Positions 12,397-24,930 are shown, counted from the stretch's first letter. The stretch is DNA of 64,000 bases from Hyaloscypha bicolor E (GCF_002865645.1 NW_020194589.1:542812-606811); one strand, 5' to 3'. The notes: generated by a model from the sequence alone, not told the origin. Translations and numbers: made by a program.

Positions 12397-12683
12397 AGTT
12401 GATCCCTACTATCACTTAAGCTGATCACTATTATCAGACTCTGCATATGCTCGCTTAATTGGCTAATTACTACTATTGCTTAAGCTATCCTCGCTTATTT
12501 AAGCGGTCCCTATTATAGTTTAGCATATGCTCTCCTTATGCTTTGCACATATACGGGCTATACGGGCTAGAAAGGTTCAGGTTAGTCCCGAGCTTGCGAG
12601 GGGGCTTAGGGTCAGGGGTCAGGGGGCAGTGAGAGCCCCCCGCATTAGAATATATTAAAGCATAAAGGCCTGAAGGGTTATGG
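12397..12683. other. low-complexity intergenic spacer
   Basis: CTATTAT and CATATGCTC-type words recur loosely, together with a GC-rich patch (about 12585-12645). No coding signal is seen. Confidence 0.4.
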
Positions 12684-12996
12684 TTAGTATATACTAAGTA
12701 TATGGGTTCCATATACTAAATATATACTAGAGATAATAGCAATAGTAAAGCAAAGTATATTCTAACTTACTTATGTGCTTTTTAGTAATAAAGGTAAAGC
12801 ATATACTAAAGTAATAGTAGTAGTAAAGCAAGACATATTCTAACTTCCTTATATACTTCTTAGTAATAAAGATTAAGTATATACTAAGTATATGAGTTCC
12901 ATATACTAAGCATATACTAGAGGCAATAGCAATAGTAAAGTAAAGTAGATTCTAACTTCCATATATACTTCTTAGTAGTAAAGGTTAAGCATATGC
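12684..12996. repeat. three-unit tandem repeat (about 112 bp unit)
   Basis: GTATATACTAAG-like unit starts lie at 12684, 12795 and 12871, with a partial one at 12984. Units are 111, 76 and 113 bp; the middle unit has an internal deletion of about 36 bp. Each unit ends with a TAGTAATAAAGxTTAAG-like run. Confidence 0.75.
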
Positions 12997-13152
12997 TAGA
13001 AGTATGCCTGGCGGGCCGTTAGGAGGAGGTCAGGGTTGGAGGGAGGTGTGTACGAAACCCCTAGCAAAAAACCACTTAGCCAAAGTGATCAGGATCGCTT
13101 TGTGCTGCGTACGCATAACTGGGTCTTCTGTCGCATTTAGTCAGGTGATGGC

Positions 13153-13385
13153 TGTGACGGCTGGTGTCACATGGTTGGTTTCAGCCAAAGGGATTGGTTT
13201 CAGCTAAGGTTCCAAGCTATGGTTCAAACCAAGCTCGCTTCCAAAGCTCGGCGTTTCAGTGGTCTTGGCCATACCTACTTATCCACTGCCACACCTCATT
13301 CCTTTTCCCCTTAGCCTTAAATCCTTAAGACATTGGAATCATTGATCTTTGAGCCTCGTTCCGCTGCTCCGTTCCTGCCGTCACA
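13153..13385 (+). mobile_element. solo LTR, 233 bp
   Basis: Starts TGTGACGGC and ends GCCGTCACA, and is flanked by the 5-bp duplication ATGGC (13148-13152 and 13386-13390). TG...CA ends plus a 5-bp duplication identify an LTR without its internal region. A second copy lies at 29918-30149 (minus) and a decayed one at 5386-5608. The sequence is not RIP-mutated. Confidence 0.9.
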
Positions 13386-13390
13386 ATGGC

Positions 13391-14039
13391 TGAATAAGCA
13401 TCTGACACCTTTAAAAACATGGCCTATAAGGCGAATCTTAGAACAAAACACTTACATCTTCAATTTCACAATTTATCTCTCTCCACACGGGAGAATACAT
13501 ACTTTCTTTCTCGGTTATAAATACCACTGTGCCATTTTCCTAGCGAAGCTATCTTTATGAGCACCACTTTACGTCTTCCGAAGACCTCCGTGGAATGCGA
13601 CATCTTCGCTTCTCGCCCTTACAGTCTCCCACATCGCCTCTAAGGTGGCCCACGTGCTACCTCAGCCATCTTTCATACGAAAACTATTGCTGCTTATTGG
13701 CTAGACATAGACCATGTACGTAATTTCAACCCAACCTATGACTGGTAGTATGCATACGCTCACCGTCAAGGATTACGATATAGTGTAATAAGGCTGAACA
13801 CACCTAGGAGTTTAAGTAATGCTTCAAGCCGAATGAACAACCACGAATGAATGGCAGCACGATATTGCGCTTGAAACCCCTTTTCGGGCCCTTCTTCACC
13901 TACCATACTGACGAACCATCGCTTCAATTGGTACACAAAGAGAAATACTGGATAGAATTGTAGGTGAGTAATGCGAAAATAGAGGCTAGGTAGATGATTA
14001 AACTGAACTTACCCAAGCAGATACGAGTGGATAGGAGAG
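13391..14039. other. intergenic, upstream of the TPR-CHAT gene
   Basis: No gene recognised. The right part is the presumed promoter and 5' untranslated region of the gene starting at 14040. Confidence 0.4.
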
Positions 14040-16324
14040 ATGGCGGATCGAGATACTCCGAGTCAAAGCTTCCAAGAAGCCGTTGAGCAGAACTCGCCTG
14101 ACAATTCAGAGCCTATGGAAAGAGCTCGGTGTCTCGGAGATAACTATCTAGATAAATACTTTCAAACACAGGATACGACCGACCTAGATGCTGCGATTCA
14201 GCATTACCAAGAATACCTTCTGATGAAACAACTTGACGAAGACCGTGAGGGACTACTTACGGCTCTCGGAAACGAGTTCAATACGAGATATGTCGTAACA
14301 AGACAACAATCATATAGCGATACAGCTATCAGATTATTCCAAGAACTAGTTGACCGGACGCCTCTTGGTCATCGTCATCATTCGTTTCGGCTCCACTATC
14401 TCGCTACTGCATATCGTGATAGGTTTACAATAACAGGAGATGAAGCAGCTATAGACGCGGCAATCAAGTGGTACAAACAGAGCGCCGACCATGGAAAATT
14501 GGAAGAGAGATATGCACTACGGATAGGCAACCTTGCAGCTGGATATCGGGATAAATCCCACCGGAATTCTGACCGAACAACGGCGATAGCAGACAGGGAG
14601 GCAGCGATTCAACTCTTCCAAAAGGGCCTTGACCACATTTCATCGACAGTCCGACAGCGATATGCGTGCGCGAAAGATTTGTTCCCTCTTTATGCTGATT
14701 ATGGTTCATGGCACAAAGCCTATGCTGTTGCGAAGACTGCGATCCACCACATACCATTAATGGCCACGAGAGACGACTTCAACGACGTGATACAGATTCA
14801 ATGTATTGAGTTTGCTGGATTGGCTTCACTTTCTGCAGCAATGATCCTATATACAATAAATGACCTGCTTGATGCTATCCAACTCCTTGAACTTGGTAGG
14901 GGCGTCCTTGCCAAATATCTGAGCGAACGGCATGCCGATGTTTCAACCAGTCTAAAGGACTATCCCGACGTTCAAAGAGACTATATTGATCTCAGAAATC
15001 GGCTGTACGGATTAGAAACATCGGAGCCAGATGGGAGAACGTGGAACAGATACGGACGATCTCTTGCGCGCGCAAAAGCGTTGAGAGATATGGAGCAGCT
15101 GACATCCAAAATCCGAGACCTACGAGGCTTGAAGAACTTCATGGTTCCTCCAGGAAAAGAGGAATTCCAAAATGCTGCGAAACATGGGCCCATTTGCATT
15201 ATCAATGTCACCAAATATCGCTGTGACGCAATAATTATCAAAGCTGATGGCCTGCGGCATCGGGCATTGCTGAAGCTCAGAAGTGATAGAGTGAAGGCCA
15301 AAGCACAAAACGGTGACTTTAGTAGCGTTAAGACCTTAGAGTGGATGCGGGATGTCATCGCGCATCCAGTGTTTGAGGAGTTGGGCATCACCGAACCTTC
15401 AGCTGATGGCAAGTGGCCCCATATTTGGTGGATTCCTACTGGCCTCCTGGCCAAGTTCCCGCTACATGCGGCCGGGTATCATAAGTCAACGTCCTCCAGA
15501 ACGGTGCTTGATCGAGCCATGTCCTCATATAGTTTGTCTGTGAGGGCAATAATTGATGGCCGTGCAACTCGAGATCCAGCAGCTGCGCAACTAGCACCAC
15601 CTAAAGCGCTTCTCATGGTAATTCCCGACACTCCAGGAAAAGATCCGCTTCGTTTTGCAACCAGGGAGGTAGCGGCCGTACGCAGCCTGTGTAAATCAAT
15701 GAAATGGGACCCCATCAACCAGGTCAACGGAAAGCCGATATCATTGAATATCTACCGCAATGTCAGATCTTTCACTTTGCCGGTCATGGCCACACCGATA
15801 CCAGTAACCCATTGTGGAGTTATCTTCTGATGGAGGGTGGGGAACGGGACGTGCTGACGGTCGAAACACTTTTAGACATGAATATCCAACAGCACGCACC
15901 CTTTCTCGCCTATCTCTCTGCGTGTGGAACCGGGGAGATCAACGATGAAACATTTCTCGACGAGAGTGTCCATCTCATCAACGCTTTTCAGGTATCAGGA
16001 TTTCGCCACGTCACCGGCACCCTATGGAAGGTGAACGACAAGATCTGTGCGGACGTCGCAAGCATCACGTACGGAGGCATTAGGGATGGACTCATGACGG
16101 ATGAATCTGTATGTTTGGGTCTTCATCAAGCTAGCCGGAAACTTCGGGATGATTGGATAGCCAGAACAAGTCCCAGGCGTGATGTGAATCATGAGCTGGC
16201 TGCTAGACATGATGCAAATGGCAGCGATAAGAGGGATGATGATCAATCTAGACACATTGGCTCAGGTGGTTACAATGAGAGTGGGTTGTTAAATTGGGTT
16301 CCTTATGTTCATTTTGGTGTTTAG
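14040..16324 (+). pseudogene. TPR-CHAT caspase-fold protease, single frameshift
   Basis: The first frame (14040 to about 15720) encodes a helical TPR-like N-terminus with repeats such as DAAIQHYQEYL, DTAIRLFQELV and AAIQLFQKGL. The first half of a CHAT domain follows (IWWIPTGLLAKFPLHAAGY). After one missing base at about 15715-15735 the next frame continues to 16324. That frame holds both catalytic residues: His in FHFAGHG (about 15785) and Cys in LSACGTG (about 15923). The C-terminus (GLLNWVPYVHFG) is typical. CHAT proteases belong to clan CD and act in regulated cell death in bacteria and fungi. Without recoding, the translated product would lack the catalytic dyad. No other lesion is visible, so the break is recent, segregating or an assembly error. 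Confidence 0.85.
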
Positions 16325-16885
16325 TCTCCTTTGGTGTTTGGTTTACATCTGTTTGAAGAGTTGGCGAGCTAGTATGTTCTTAATGTATTAAGGATCCATT
16401 CCTGTGTTATGTGTTGACCAAGATCGGGCTGGAGGGGAACGACTTGAGGTTATTGTCACTCGGAAAATACCCATTCCCTTACTTCTCCACTACACCATAT
16501 GGAACAAGGCTCTAAGACAATATCATAAGAAAGTAAAGTCTCTCCCGCAGGATTTTTCACCGAAACTGGCTAATCTCATCGTGATCAATTAAGGTAAAAA
16601 AAAACTATTCAAATACAACAGTGATCCGAGATGAAGAATCTGTATAATAAGAATTGTCGAACTTATCCCTTTCCCAGGTGTTTTTCACTTTTTGCAATTT
16701 GTCTGTACGACCTCTTGTGCGCTCCGCCAATCACCGAGTGTTACTTGTGCTCCATGATTGCTCCTTCCCATGTGTTGTGACGTCAGCGTCACATGACCTG
16801 GCCCTAGCGTGGCACCCTGTACTTAGCTCGAGCTCCCCGCTCTCTTCTCTCTTTAGACGTTACATACACACCCAAAAAGAGCTGT
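16325..16885. other. intergenic between convergent caspase-clan genes
   Basis: 561 bp between two 3' ends. A short A-run lies near 16597. No coding or repeat signal was recognised. Confidence 0.5.
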
Positions 16886-17791
16886 TTACCAGACCAGGTC
16901 TTCAGCCCAGGGACGTGATACCATGTGTCTCATCCCAGAATCTGGCATGATCAATTCCAGCATTCTCTGCAGCTGGTCGTCTTCAGCTTTTCGACTTCCA
17001 CTGTCAATGTCATCATCAAGGTCATCTTGTGCGAGGATATCGAAGTCCGTTGGTGACGTTGTAACGATAACTTTTACTATGTCATAGATGCTGTCTTCTC
17101 CACTGAGAGATTTAGGAATCCTCGCTGGGAGGGTCTCGAATAATTCTTGCAGTGGCTCAACGAGTGATGATTCTAGCTGACCTTTGCGCAGTTGAATGAC
17201 ACCATATTTTGGAGTAAGGTTGAAGACATACGCATATAGAGAGTTCGTGTTTTTTGGAACCCTGGGGAAGCGCGGTGGTTTCGGATAACAATTTTTTATG
17301 CGTATGGTTACCACGTCTCCACGTTGCACGGTATGAGTACCAGTGGCTGGATCCTTGTTTTGGTTTATAAGACCGAACTCAAATTTTCTGTAGGGTAGAC
17401 GAGACGTTGGGTTCTTCAGGAGCTTCATGGCGGTGAATTGCATGATATGCTGCAGCACATCCTTCACTTTCTGAGCTTCTTCGTCTCCTCCAACCGGGAG
17501 TGAGGGGTTATGAGGAAGTCGCTTCCCATATGCATCTTTGAGAATGTATTCTTCGCCATTCGGTGTGCTTTCGATGTCAATCTCGAAACCAAGATTTCGA
17601 TCCTGTTGAGTGTTCTGGGTGCCTTGGGTATCACCCAAAAACTTAGGGAGGACTATATTCGCCGAGGATCTCCAGTTCTTCCGCAGGGCGTCGATAGCCT
17701 TCCTGGCTGACTCTGAGTTGTTGATAAGCGCAGAGCGAACATACAGTCCGTAATCCGAGCCACAACTCCGTAGGACAATCGGACACCCCAC

Positions 17792-18285
17792 CAGTGTGTC
17801 AAAGGATTATTCAAGTTATTCAAGTTATTCATGAATATCTTAAATAACTTGAGTAAAATAGAATAATTATTCATGAATAACATGAATAACCATGAATAAC
17901 CACGTGGAAGTCACGTGGAAGTCAATTAATTATAGTAAATTAATATATATTTAAATTTAAAAAAAAGAACTAAGGTATTTATTAAGCAGCCTTATATAAG
18001 CTAAGCTAATACTAATATAAGTCTACTTAAATGCTGATTTTCTATAATAAATAAACTAATTATCGCTAAGGTTCGATTCGCTTACCAAGCGCCACTATTA
18101 CCTGATTGGGTAGCGGGGTGACGCTAGGTGCGGGCCCCTCCGAAGCCTTACCCGATTAGGCTAGCTCAATTACGTACATAGATCACGTGCGTTATTCAAG
18201 TTATTCATGAATAACTTGAATAATATATGAATAAAATAAGAGTAACGGCCGTTATTCTATTCTACTCTATTCATTTGACACACTG
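17792..18285. mobile_element. non-autonomous hAT element (494 bp) inside a coding exon
   Basis: Starts CAGTGTGTCAAA, ends TTTGACACACTG, and is flanked by the perfect 8-bp duplication CACCCCAC (17784-17791 and 18286-18293). Its left part matches, in inverse orientation, the right terminus of the 21833-31742 element (CACGTGGAAGTCACGTGG and the AGCAGCCTTATATAAGC region). Its right part matches that element's left terminus (CTTACCAAGCGCCACTA). It therefore looks like an internally deleted derivative. No coding capacity. Confidence 0.95.
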
Positions 18286-18921
18286 CACCCCACGATATTG
18301 ACGTTGATCTTGCCTAAGATATCTGCATTCGAATGCAATCTTTGTACGTCAGTAACTTTCAGCTTCCCAATGACTTTGGTATCGGTAACTGTCGATGAAC
18401 CGAGGTCATATATTTCGTACTCATCGTGCCTAGCAACGCCGTGTGCTGCCTCGACATCAAGGAACACGGATCCATTCTTGGAATGCTTGGTAATGGTACC
18501 ATCGTAGTCCAACGATGAACACTTGTTTTGGAAAAGGAATTGATTACCATTTCCATACAGCATCGGGTTCTGCCATTTATATCCCTTTTGCCTAAAAGCC
18601 CCGCGGATGATGTGTAAGAGTAAGCGGTAAGTGATTGAGCGGCCAGTCTTCTCGATGATCCTTAGTTGTTCGAGAAGGTTGCGCGTCAGCCTTCTGTTTG
18701 CTCCAACTTTCCCAGTCTCACGGGCATACTCGTTAGGCTGAGCAGCTGCTAGTAAGATATAAGCCTCGGACTGGAACTGCCATGAGGTCTTGGTTGACAC
18801 GTCCACTCCAGCTTTGTCATGGTCGTCGTCAGCAGAAGTGTCGCTCATGCCTTGATCTTCTTCAGACTCGTCTCCTGCCAAAAAACGGATCGCACCTCGC
18901 TCTTCGTTGACATCCTCTTTA

Positions 18922-19006
18922 TCATCTTCTTCGTCTCCCTCATCGTCGTCATCGTCGTCCTCGTCGTCCTCGTCGTCCTCGTCGTCTTCGTCGTCCTCGT
19001 CCTCGA
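18922..19006. repeat. in-frame trinucleotide array coding Asp/Glu
   Basis: The plus strand reads CGTCCTCGT-type repeats; on the coding strand this is GAC/GAG codons giving an acidic run inside the caspase domain just after the catalytic Cys. Lengths of such arrays are usually polymorphic. Confidence 0.85.
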
Positions 19007-19520
19007 AATCGTCCCCACGGGTGGCACCTCCAGAGTGACAGTAGTCTAATACAGCGAACACGTGTTGCACTTCTGTACCCAATTCGTCCAAGAACTTTCC
19101 AAACTCAACGTCGCGTAGGAATTTTCCGTTTGGATGATCCATCGGAACTAGCATCTCGTCAAATCCAGGCCTCTTATGGTCATATATCGTCCGAGTTCGA
19201 TGTCCATGTCCAGAGTAATGTATAAAGACAGTGTCGGACTGGGTAGCTTTGCCTTTGATCCAATCAAATGCATCGTCGATATTTTGTCTTGTTGGCTTGC
19301 CGTAATTCAATCCTGGAGGAATCGTCACAGCAGTGTTGGGGTTTTGCGAAATCAATGTGTTGATCTGATCTGAGGGAACCTTCAAATCTTTGGTCAACCA
19401 CTCCCAAACATCGATCGCGTCATTGACGCAGCCTGACAACTGGAGAACATTTTGGTTGTCATAACCGCCAATGCCAATTACGACCGCATATATTTTCTTC
19501 GAATCTATGCCAGAAAACAC

Positions 19521-20294
19521 TATGTCTTATGGTGTCGAGAAGACTGACGGTCGCCGAAAAATGATTCAAGGCTGAAGGGTGGCTGGCATCACTGTTAGTT
19601 GGCGGCGCTGCTGGCTGCTTTTTATGTCCACATTCACATCTAGCCTTGGGAGGGCGGCAGATGAATTCCTCAGTCAATTGTTTTCGTTACTTGGGGATTT
19701 TCTTTTCTTTTTGCTCCTGCTGCAGTAGTGTTAAGCTTCAGTGAATAGAAAAACAAAGTTTACGCTGTTGCCTAACCGAAACTGCGGCGCCGTTTGCTGC
19801 ATTAGAAACCCCTCACCGGTGAGATGTGAGTCATCAGTTGTCTGCGTCTGGTGTAATTGGGCGGGATGAACTCGCACTCACAAAGCGTATTCGCACCTGC
19901 AAGCTAGTCACACCCTCTTCTTATATTATACCAGAGGTTTTGTCCGGATCAGGATGAACATGCAGCAAGCATGACATCGAAATGGGCGATCTTGTAAAGT
20001 TTGGTTCATTGCACCCCACTGGGCTGCATTTCAGCCGCAGTGCATGTGATGTAGTCCTCGTCGAATAAACGGGGGTGCGCCAGACTCGCTCAATGCTCGG
20101 CTGGCTCCGCTACAACGGCGCTTGCAACCTTTATCCAGTTCGATCATCACCAAATACACTTAGTCCACTGGAGCCCTGATTATGGTCCCCTTTCTGGAGT
20201 CCAACTTGGGACCCCTGTGTGAAAAACCAATTCTGAGTTCTAATCTGTTGCCTGAATGCAAATATCTGAGGGGCCTGGAATCAGGCCAAGTTGC
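19521..20294. other. intergenic, upstream of the caspase gene
   Basis: Probably holds the missing 5' exon and promoter of the caspase gene. A frame at 19521-19677 is open but lacks an ATG. A perfect 12-bp palindrome CTCACCGGTGAG lies near 19814. No other gene recognised. Confidence 0.4.
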
Positions 20295-20465
20295 CAACTG
20301 AGCGGATTCCCAGCGAATTTTCTGAACCTGGCGATTTTTCGCATCCATCCGACGATATTCCTCACCCAGCGAAACTTCCCACTCAGCGAATTTTCTCACC
20401 TACAATTTTTCGCATCCAGCATTGTTCCGCACCCAGCGGTCCTCCACACCTAGCGAAATTTCAAT
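20295..20465. repeat. degenerate 17-bp minisatellite
   Basis: About nine units related to CCCAGCGAATTTTCTCA follow one another, for example CCCAGCGAAACTTCCCA, CTCAGCGAATTTTCTCA and CCCAGCGGTCCTCCACA. Spacing is 16-18 bp, with occasional longer units. Confidence 0.75.
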
Positions 20466-21824
20466 GGATCGCCACGTACCAGCGACATAAAAGCACCTAA
20501 CGTCTGTCCCAGCATCCCGAGACGCACCCTGTCACGAGACGAATCTATAGTTTTGGGATTATAATTTTTTTCTTGGCAAGTCTCTAAAGTCATTATTAAT
20601 ATGTCACTTTCTTTAACTATTTCTCCGTAAGGAGACTACTTAGTAATAAAGAAAAGACTATAGTTAATTATGCCGTCGATTGTTTTAATTACGCTACTAA
20701 TCGCCGCTTTGGCTGTTTCCCCTTACTTAATCGCGACTATTAAAGTCTTTTCAAATTTCGGAGTACTTAGGGAAAGGTTCTATAAAGAAAGAATATGGCC
20801 TTAAATTTTGAAGATACTTAGTAAGGAAAATAGTATACTCCGGGAGTTACGCTGTGCGAGGAGGGGTATAAACGCCACATATTTTAGCTTTAGGATTTAG
20901 TGCTTAGTAATGCGCATTAGCCTGGTTATGATATACCGTATTCAAGCAAGGGCTCGCTATATTTTATTTAGCCACGATTGGCGAATGGATGAAGCGCCGT
21001 TTCTCGTCTCTCGTCTACATTACTATTGCGAAGGCAGGATACTATGGGCAGAGCGAGTCAAGTTCTAGCGCAAGGCGTACCTCCTAGCGTGCACCTTCCT
21101 TGGCAGAATCACGAGATACTCTCTAAGCTCACGACGGTGAGGCTGGGCTCGATTCTGGACCAGAAGTTAAGGGGACGTCTGATCTACTATATTGCTACAT
21201 TAATAGGTGTAATTTAATGGCAGATTCAAAGAAGTCCTTATGGCTTATCCAATATTAGACACCTTCCCAGCTTGTGGAGTTTCTGCTTTAAAGACTTCAG
21301 CTGTGACGAACCCCGTCTGCTAGCCCCCTAGTAGTCACCCCTACCTGTAGCTGGCATAGGTATAGCGGATGAATAGAAGAGTGAGAGGTGGTTCTACGGA
21401 GGATCTAAAGCTAAGCAGGAAAGGAGAAGAGGAACGAATGTTCCTCTACTGGCTAGGTTATAGCTACGGGCCTAATACAGGCTAGGCAACATTTAGCATG
21501 CGAGCGATACAGCATCTTGTGTCATGGCTTCCTAACTTACCTATATTCTTTCCTTCCACCAGATAACCCCAATATTCGCCTGCTCCGACTGTCGTCAAAT
21601 AAAGACAAGTCTGCGCCCTTACATTGCAAGCTTCACAACTACTCTCTCTATAGAAACTAGGCCCACGAACTCATTTAATATGAGGCTTTATCCTGTATAT
21701 GGGGCAACGCTCGCGAGACTCTGCCTATATATATAGACAACAATCAATTTTCTGTCATGGTAAATCTCCACGCTGCGTTGTCACATCTCCGAAATTATTC
21801 TTTATCAACAGCAGGTAGAGGCAT
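20466..21824. other. gene-poor spacer
   Basis: Mixed composition with a moderately AT-rich part (about 20560-20850). No ORF with a recognisable domain and no paired terminal repeats were found. It ends at the target duplication of the large hAT element. Confidence 0.5.
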
Positions 21825-24708
21825 GGAGTATCCAGTATGAACAATGAATAGAGTAGAGTAGAGTAGTGGCCCCTACTCATATTCTATTCATCAAAAATTC
21901 CCACTACTTATATTCTATTCATATTCTAATCAAGCTATTCATGAATATTTATGAATACTTTGAGTAGTATGCACGTAACATATACACGTAACAGGCTAGC
22001 CTTATTAGGTAAAGCCCCGGGTACTCCCGCTCTAGTGCCACCTCGCCACCCAATCAAGTAGTGGCGGCGCTTGGTAAGCGAGCCGAACCTCTATAATACT
22101 TCTAGAATTACCTCGACTTAAGAACTTAATAATAATAGCAATTCTATTAGTAAAAACCAGGAATTAGGGGACTAGGATCTCCAAAATAAGGGGATTCTTT
22201 CTAATTAAAAGAATAATTAAAAAAGCCCTTAGAATATTAGAACTTTCTATAAGAATATATTAATTTCCTCGATTTTTATTTCTTTCCTATACTTTAATTC
22301 CATATAAAACCTTAACTATTACTCCTATTAATATACTTTCTACTACAAATATACTTATTTATACTCGATATATTCGAAAATGTCTCAATAATCCTTAATT
22401 AAGCTTAACTTAGCTCAAAATTACCCTGAGTTTGAGTTAAAATCCCTTAATAAGCAAGCTTCTTTCTTTAAGAAAGGCTATTTAAAAAAGATATTAAATC
22501 CAATTCAAGAGGATCCCCAAGAAACTCGTATATATACTATAAAATGCTTAGTTCGAGGTTATTCGTAAGTTAATATATTAATTTTTAATAATTTTTTACT
22601 AATTAATATAATAAAAAAACATAGATAAATTAATAAATATATACTTTTATAAGTAATTATTATACTCATTTTCGAAACGCATATGAGTTTATTAATATTA
22701 CTAGTCTTAAAAATAGTAATAATAATAGTAAGTTATTTAATATTAATTAAAAAGCTTTATTTACTAATATATTTAATAGGCGAAAATAAAGGCTCTTCTC
22801 AAGTCTCTTAATCTACTATAAATAATCTTTTCAATAAGTAATCGGGTTAAAGAGAAGAAAGCTTTACTATTAATTACTTTAAGAAACTATTATTAAGTTT
22901 TATAATTAATAATAATATTTCTTTTCGAATAGTAAATATACTAAATTTTAAATTATTTTTAAAGTATTTAAATTAGTAAATATTATTATATTCTTTATTA
23001 TTATTATATATACTAATACTTAATAGTTAAATATTACTTTTATATTTAAAAACACTTATAGATAAGCTTAATTTAAGCTATATTAAAAAGAGTTTAAATA
23101 TTAAAGATAAATTTTTAGAAAATATTAAATCTCAAGGAATCTTTTCTATTACTTTAGGTAGTATTACCTTTATAAATCAAAAGGCCTTCCTTGAAATTAC
23201 TATATAAGTTTATATATTTCTATAATTATTAAGTGAAATTTATACTAATATATATTTTAGATACTTTATAAATAAGGATTTTATATTAAAAATCTTATTT
23301 ATTAGCTATAAAAGACTTAAATAATATATACTCTAGCGTTTATATACTTTCTGTTTTATTAGAAGCTTTAAAATAATATAATATCGAATATAATATTACT
23401 AGATAAATAATTCTAATTTATATTAATATATCTTTTTTAATATTACTCGAGATAATACTAGCTTAAATAATACCTTATTAAAGGCTTTTATAAAGCATTA
23501 TAATAAGAGAGGCATTAAATTTCAAGGAGATATTTCTTATATAGCTTATATATTAAACTTAATAGTTCAAGATATTTTAAAAGCTCTTATTAAGAATAAT
23601 TATAATATCTCTTATTCTACGGATTTATACGAGCAAGAAATAGAAGAACTTAAAGATAGAGAAGAAGAAAGAGAAATAGAATAAGTAATAAATAAATTCC
23701 CTTTATAATTTATAAAAGTTTTATTAATAAATTATAGATTTATTAATTTGGAAAAAGGTTTAAAAAACTATTATAGGTTTTAAATATAATCAAGAAAACC
23801 GATGGCTATTAAAAGCTCAAATTAAAGCTTTTAATATAGAAAATATTCGATTTCCTTAACTTGGTAAGTTAATAGTTCTCGTTACGTGCTCTGTACCTAA
23901 TTGGGACTAGTGCGGCTCGCTAAGCTATATGCGTATACTTTATACTTAAGCTCGGTTCTCTCTTTAAGAAACCTCTTCTTCTTTCCTTACCTTAGAATTC
24001 TCAATAAATAATTTCTCTTGCAAGTATTCTATTTATAAGCTCCCTTTATAGGTTCGTAATAGTAAGTAATTAATTATTAATTAATACTAATTATTTATAG
24101 ATTAAAAAACACAGTGATTTTTAACTTATTATATATTAAAGAACTTTTTTTTATATATATAAAGCTATTAAAGTAATTATTAATAGCTCTAATTTAAAGG
24201 CTTTTAAAAATAAAAGTCTAGTTTTAACTAATATTAAAATTACTTATTTAAATAATATTTTAAATATTTATTAAAGCTATAATTAAATTACAAGCCGAAA
24301 ATTATTCGACTATATATTATATTATATTTGAGATATATAAAATATATAATAAACTTGAAAATTTTAAAAAGAAATTTAAAATAAATCTTTTCTTAAATTC
24401 TTTTTATATTATTATACTAATTTTTAATAAGATAAAGTATTTACAGATATTATTAATAAAAATATAGCTAAACTTCGAAAATATTATCCTAAAACAGGTA
24501 TTTTAAATAATAAAAATAAAGTTTTATATTTAGTTCTTATTCTTAATTCTCGAATTAAATAAAAAGAATTAATTAATATTAGTTTATCTAATAATATATC
24601 TTTAGATATATATAATAAATTAGAGACTAATTATAATATATAAGTAATTCCTTTAATTATTTTTTTAATAAATTAATAACTAATTTTATATTTAGATATA
24701 AATATAAT

Positions 24709-24930
24709 TATTATAAGCTAGGCCTTTATATAAAGAAAACTAATAATTTAATTAATTAAATAGAATTCTCTAAAAAGAAAAGAAAAAGAAAAACGGGAAG
24801 AAATAAAACTATATTTTCTATAATATTCGAATTCCCTAAATAATATATAGTTATTTTATTAATCTAAGAAAATATATTATATAATAAAGGCTTCTAGCCA
24901 AATATATAAATCGGATCTTAATTCGTTATA
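24709..24930 (-). repeat. Gypsy 3' LTR (222 bp)
   Basis: Matches 30677-30929 through landmarks such as CCTTTATATAAAGAA and TTCTAGCCAAATATATAAA. Divergence is mostly C/T and G/A, the RIP pattern. It is the 3' LTR because the coding strand is minus. Confidence 0.8.

Larger units (their letters stand above)
16886..19520 (-). pseudogene. caspase-domain protease split by a hAT insertion
   Basis: On the minus strand, 18286-19520 encodes a peptidase C14 domain with His105 in HYSGHGH and Cys161 in DYCHSGG. An acidic Asp/Glu insert follows (residues 170-205), then the small-subunit region ending PMLYGNGNQFLF. Coding continues at 17791-16886 for about 300 residues of unrecognised C-terminal domain. 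A 494-bp element (17792-18285) lies between. Removing it and one 8-bp duplication restores the frame exactly through VGCPIV. As it stands, translation ends five codons into the element, leaving a caspase domain without its C-terminus. Both halves are otherwise open. The start is uncertain: no in-frame ATG precedes the domain, so an upstream exon (perhaps in 19521-19680) is likely. Confidence 0.9.

Noticed and set aside
18819..19049. Hydrophobic plus-strand ORF rich in Val and Leu
   Set aside because: Antisense shadow of the Asp/Glu codon repeat in the caspase gene.
20160..20500. ORFs on both strands over the 17-bp repeat
   Set aside because: Open frames follow from the repeat lacking stops; no family resemblance.
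14040..21824. Gasdermin-like or NLR partner next to the CHAT gene
   Set aside because: Looked for because such pairs are known, but no pore-forming or NACHT/NB-ARC coding sequence is visible in this interval.
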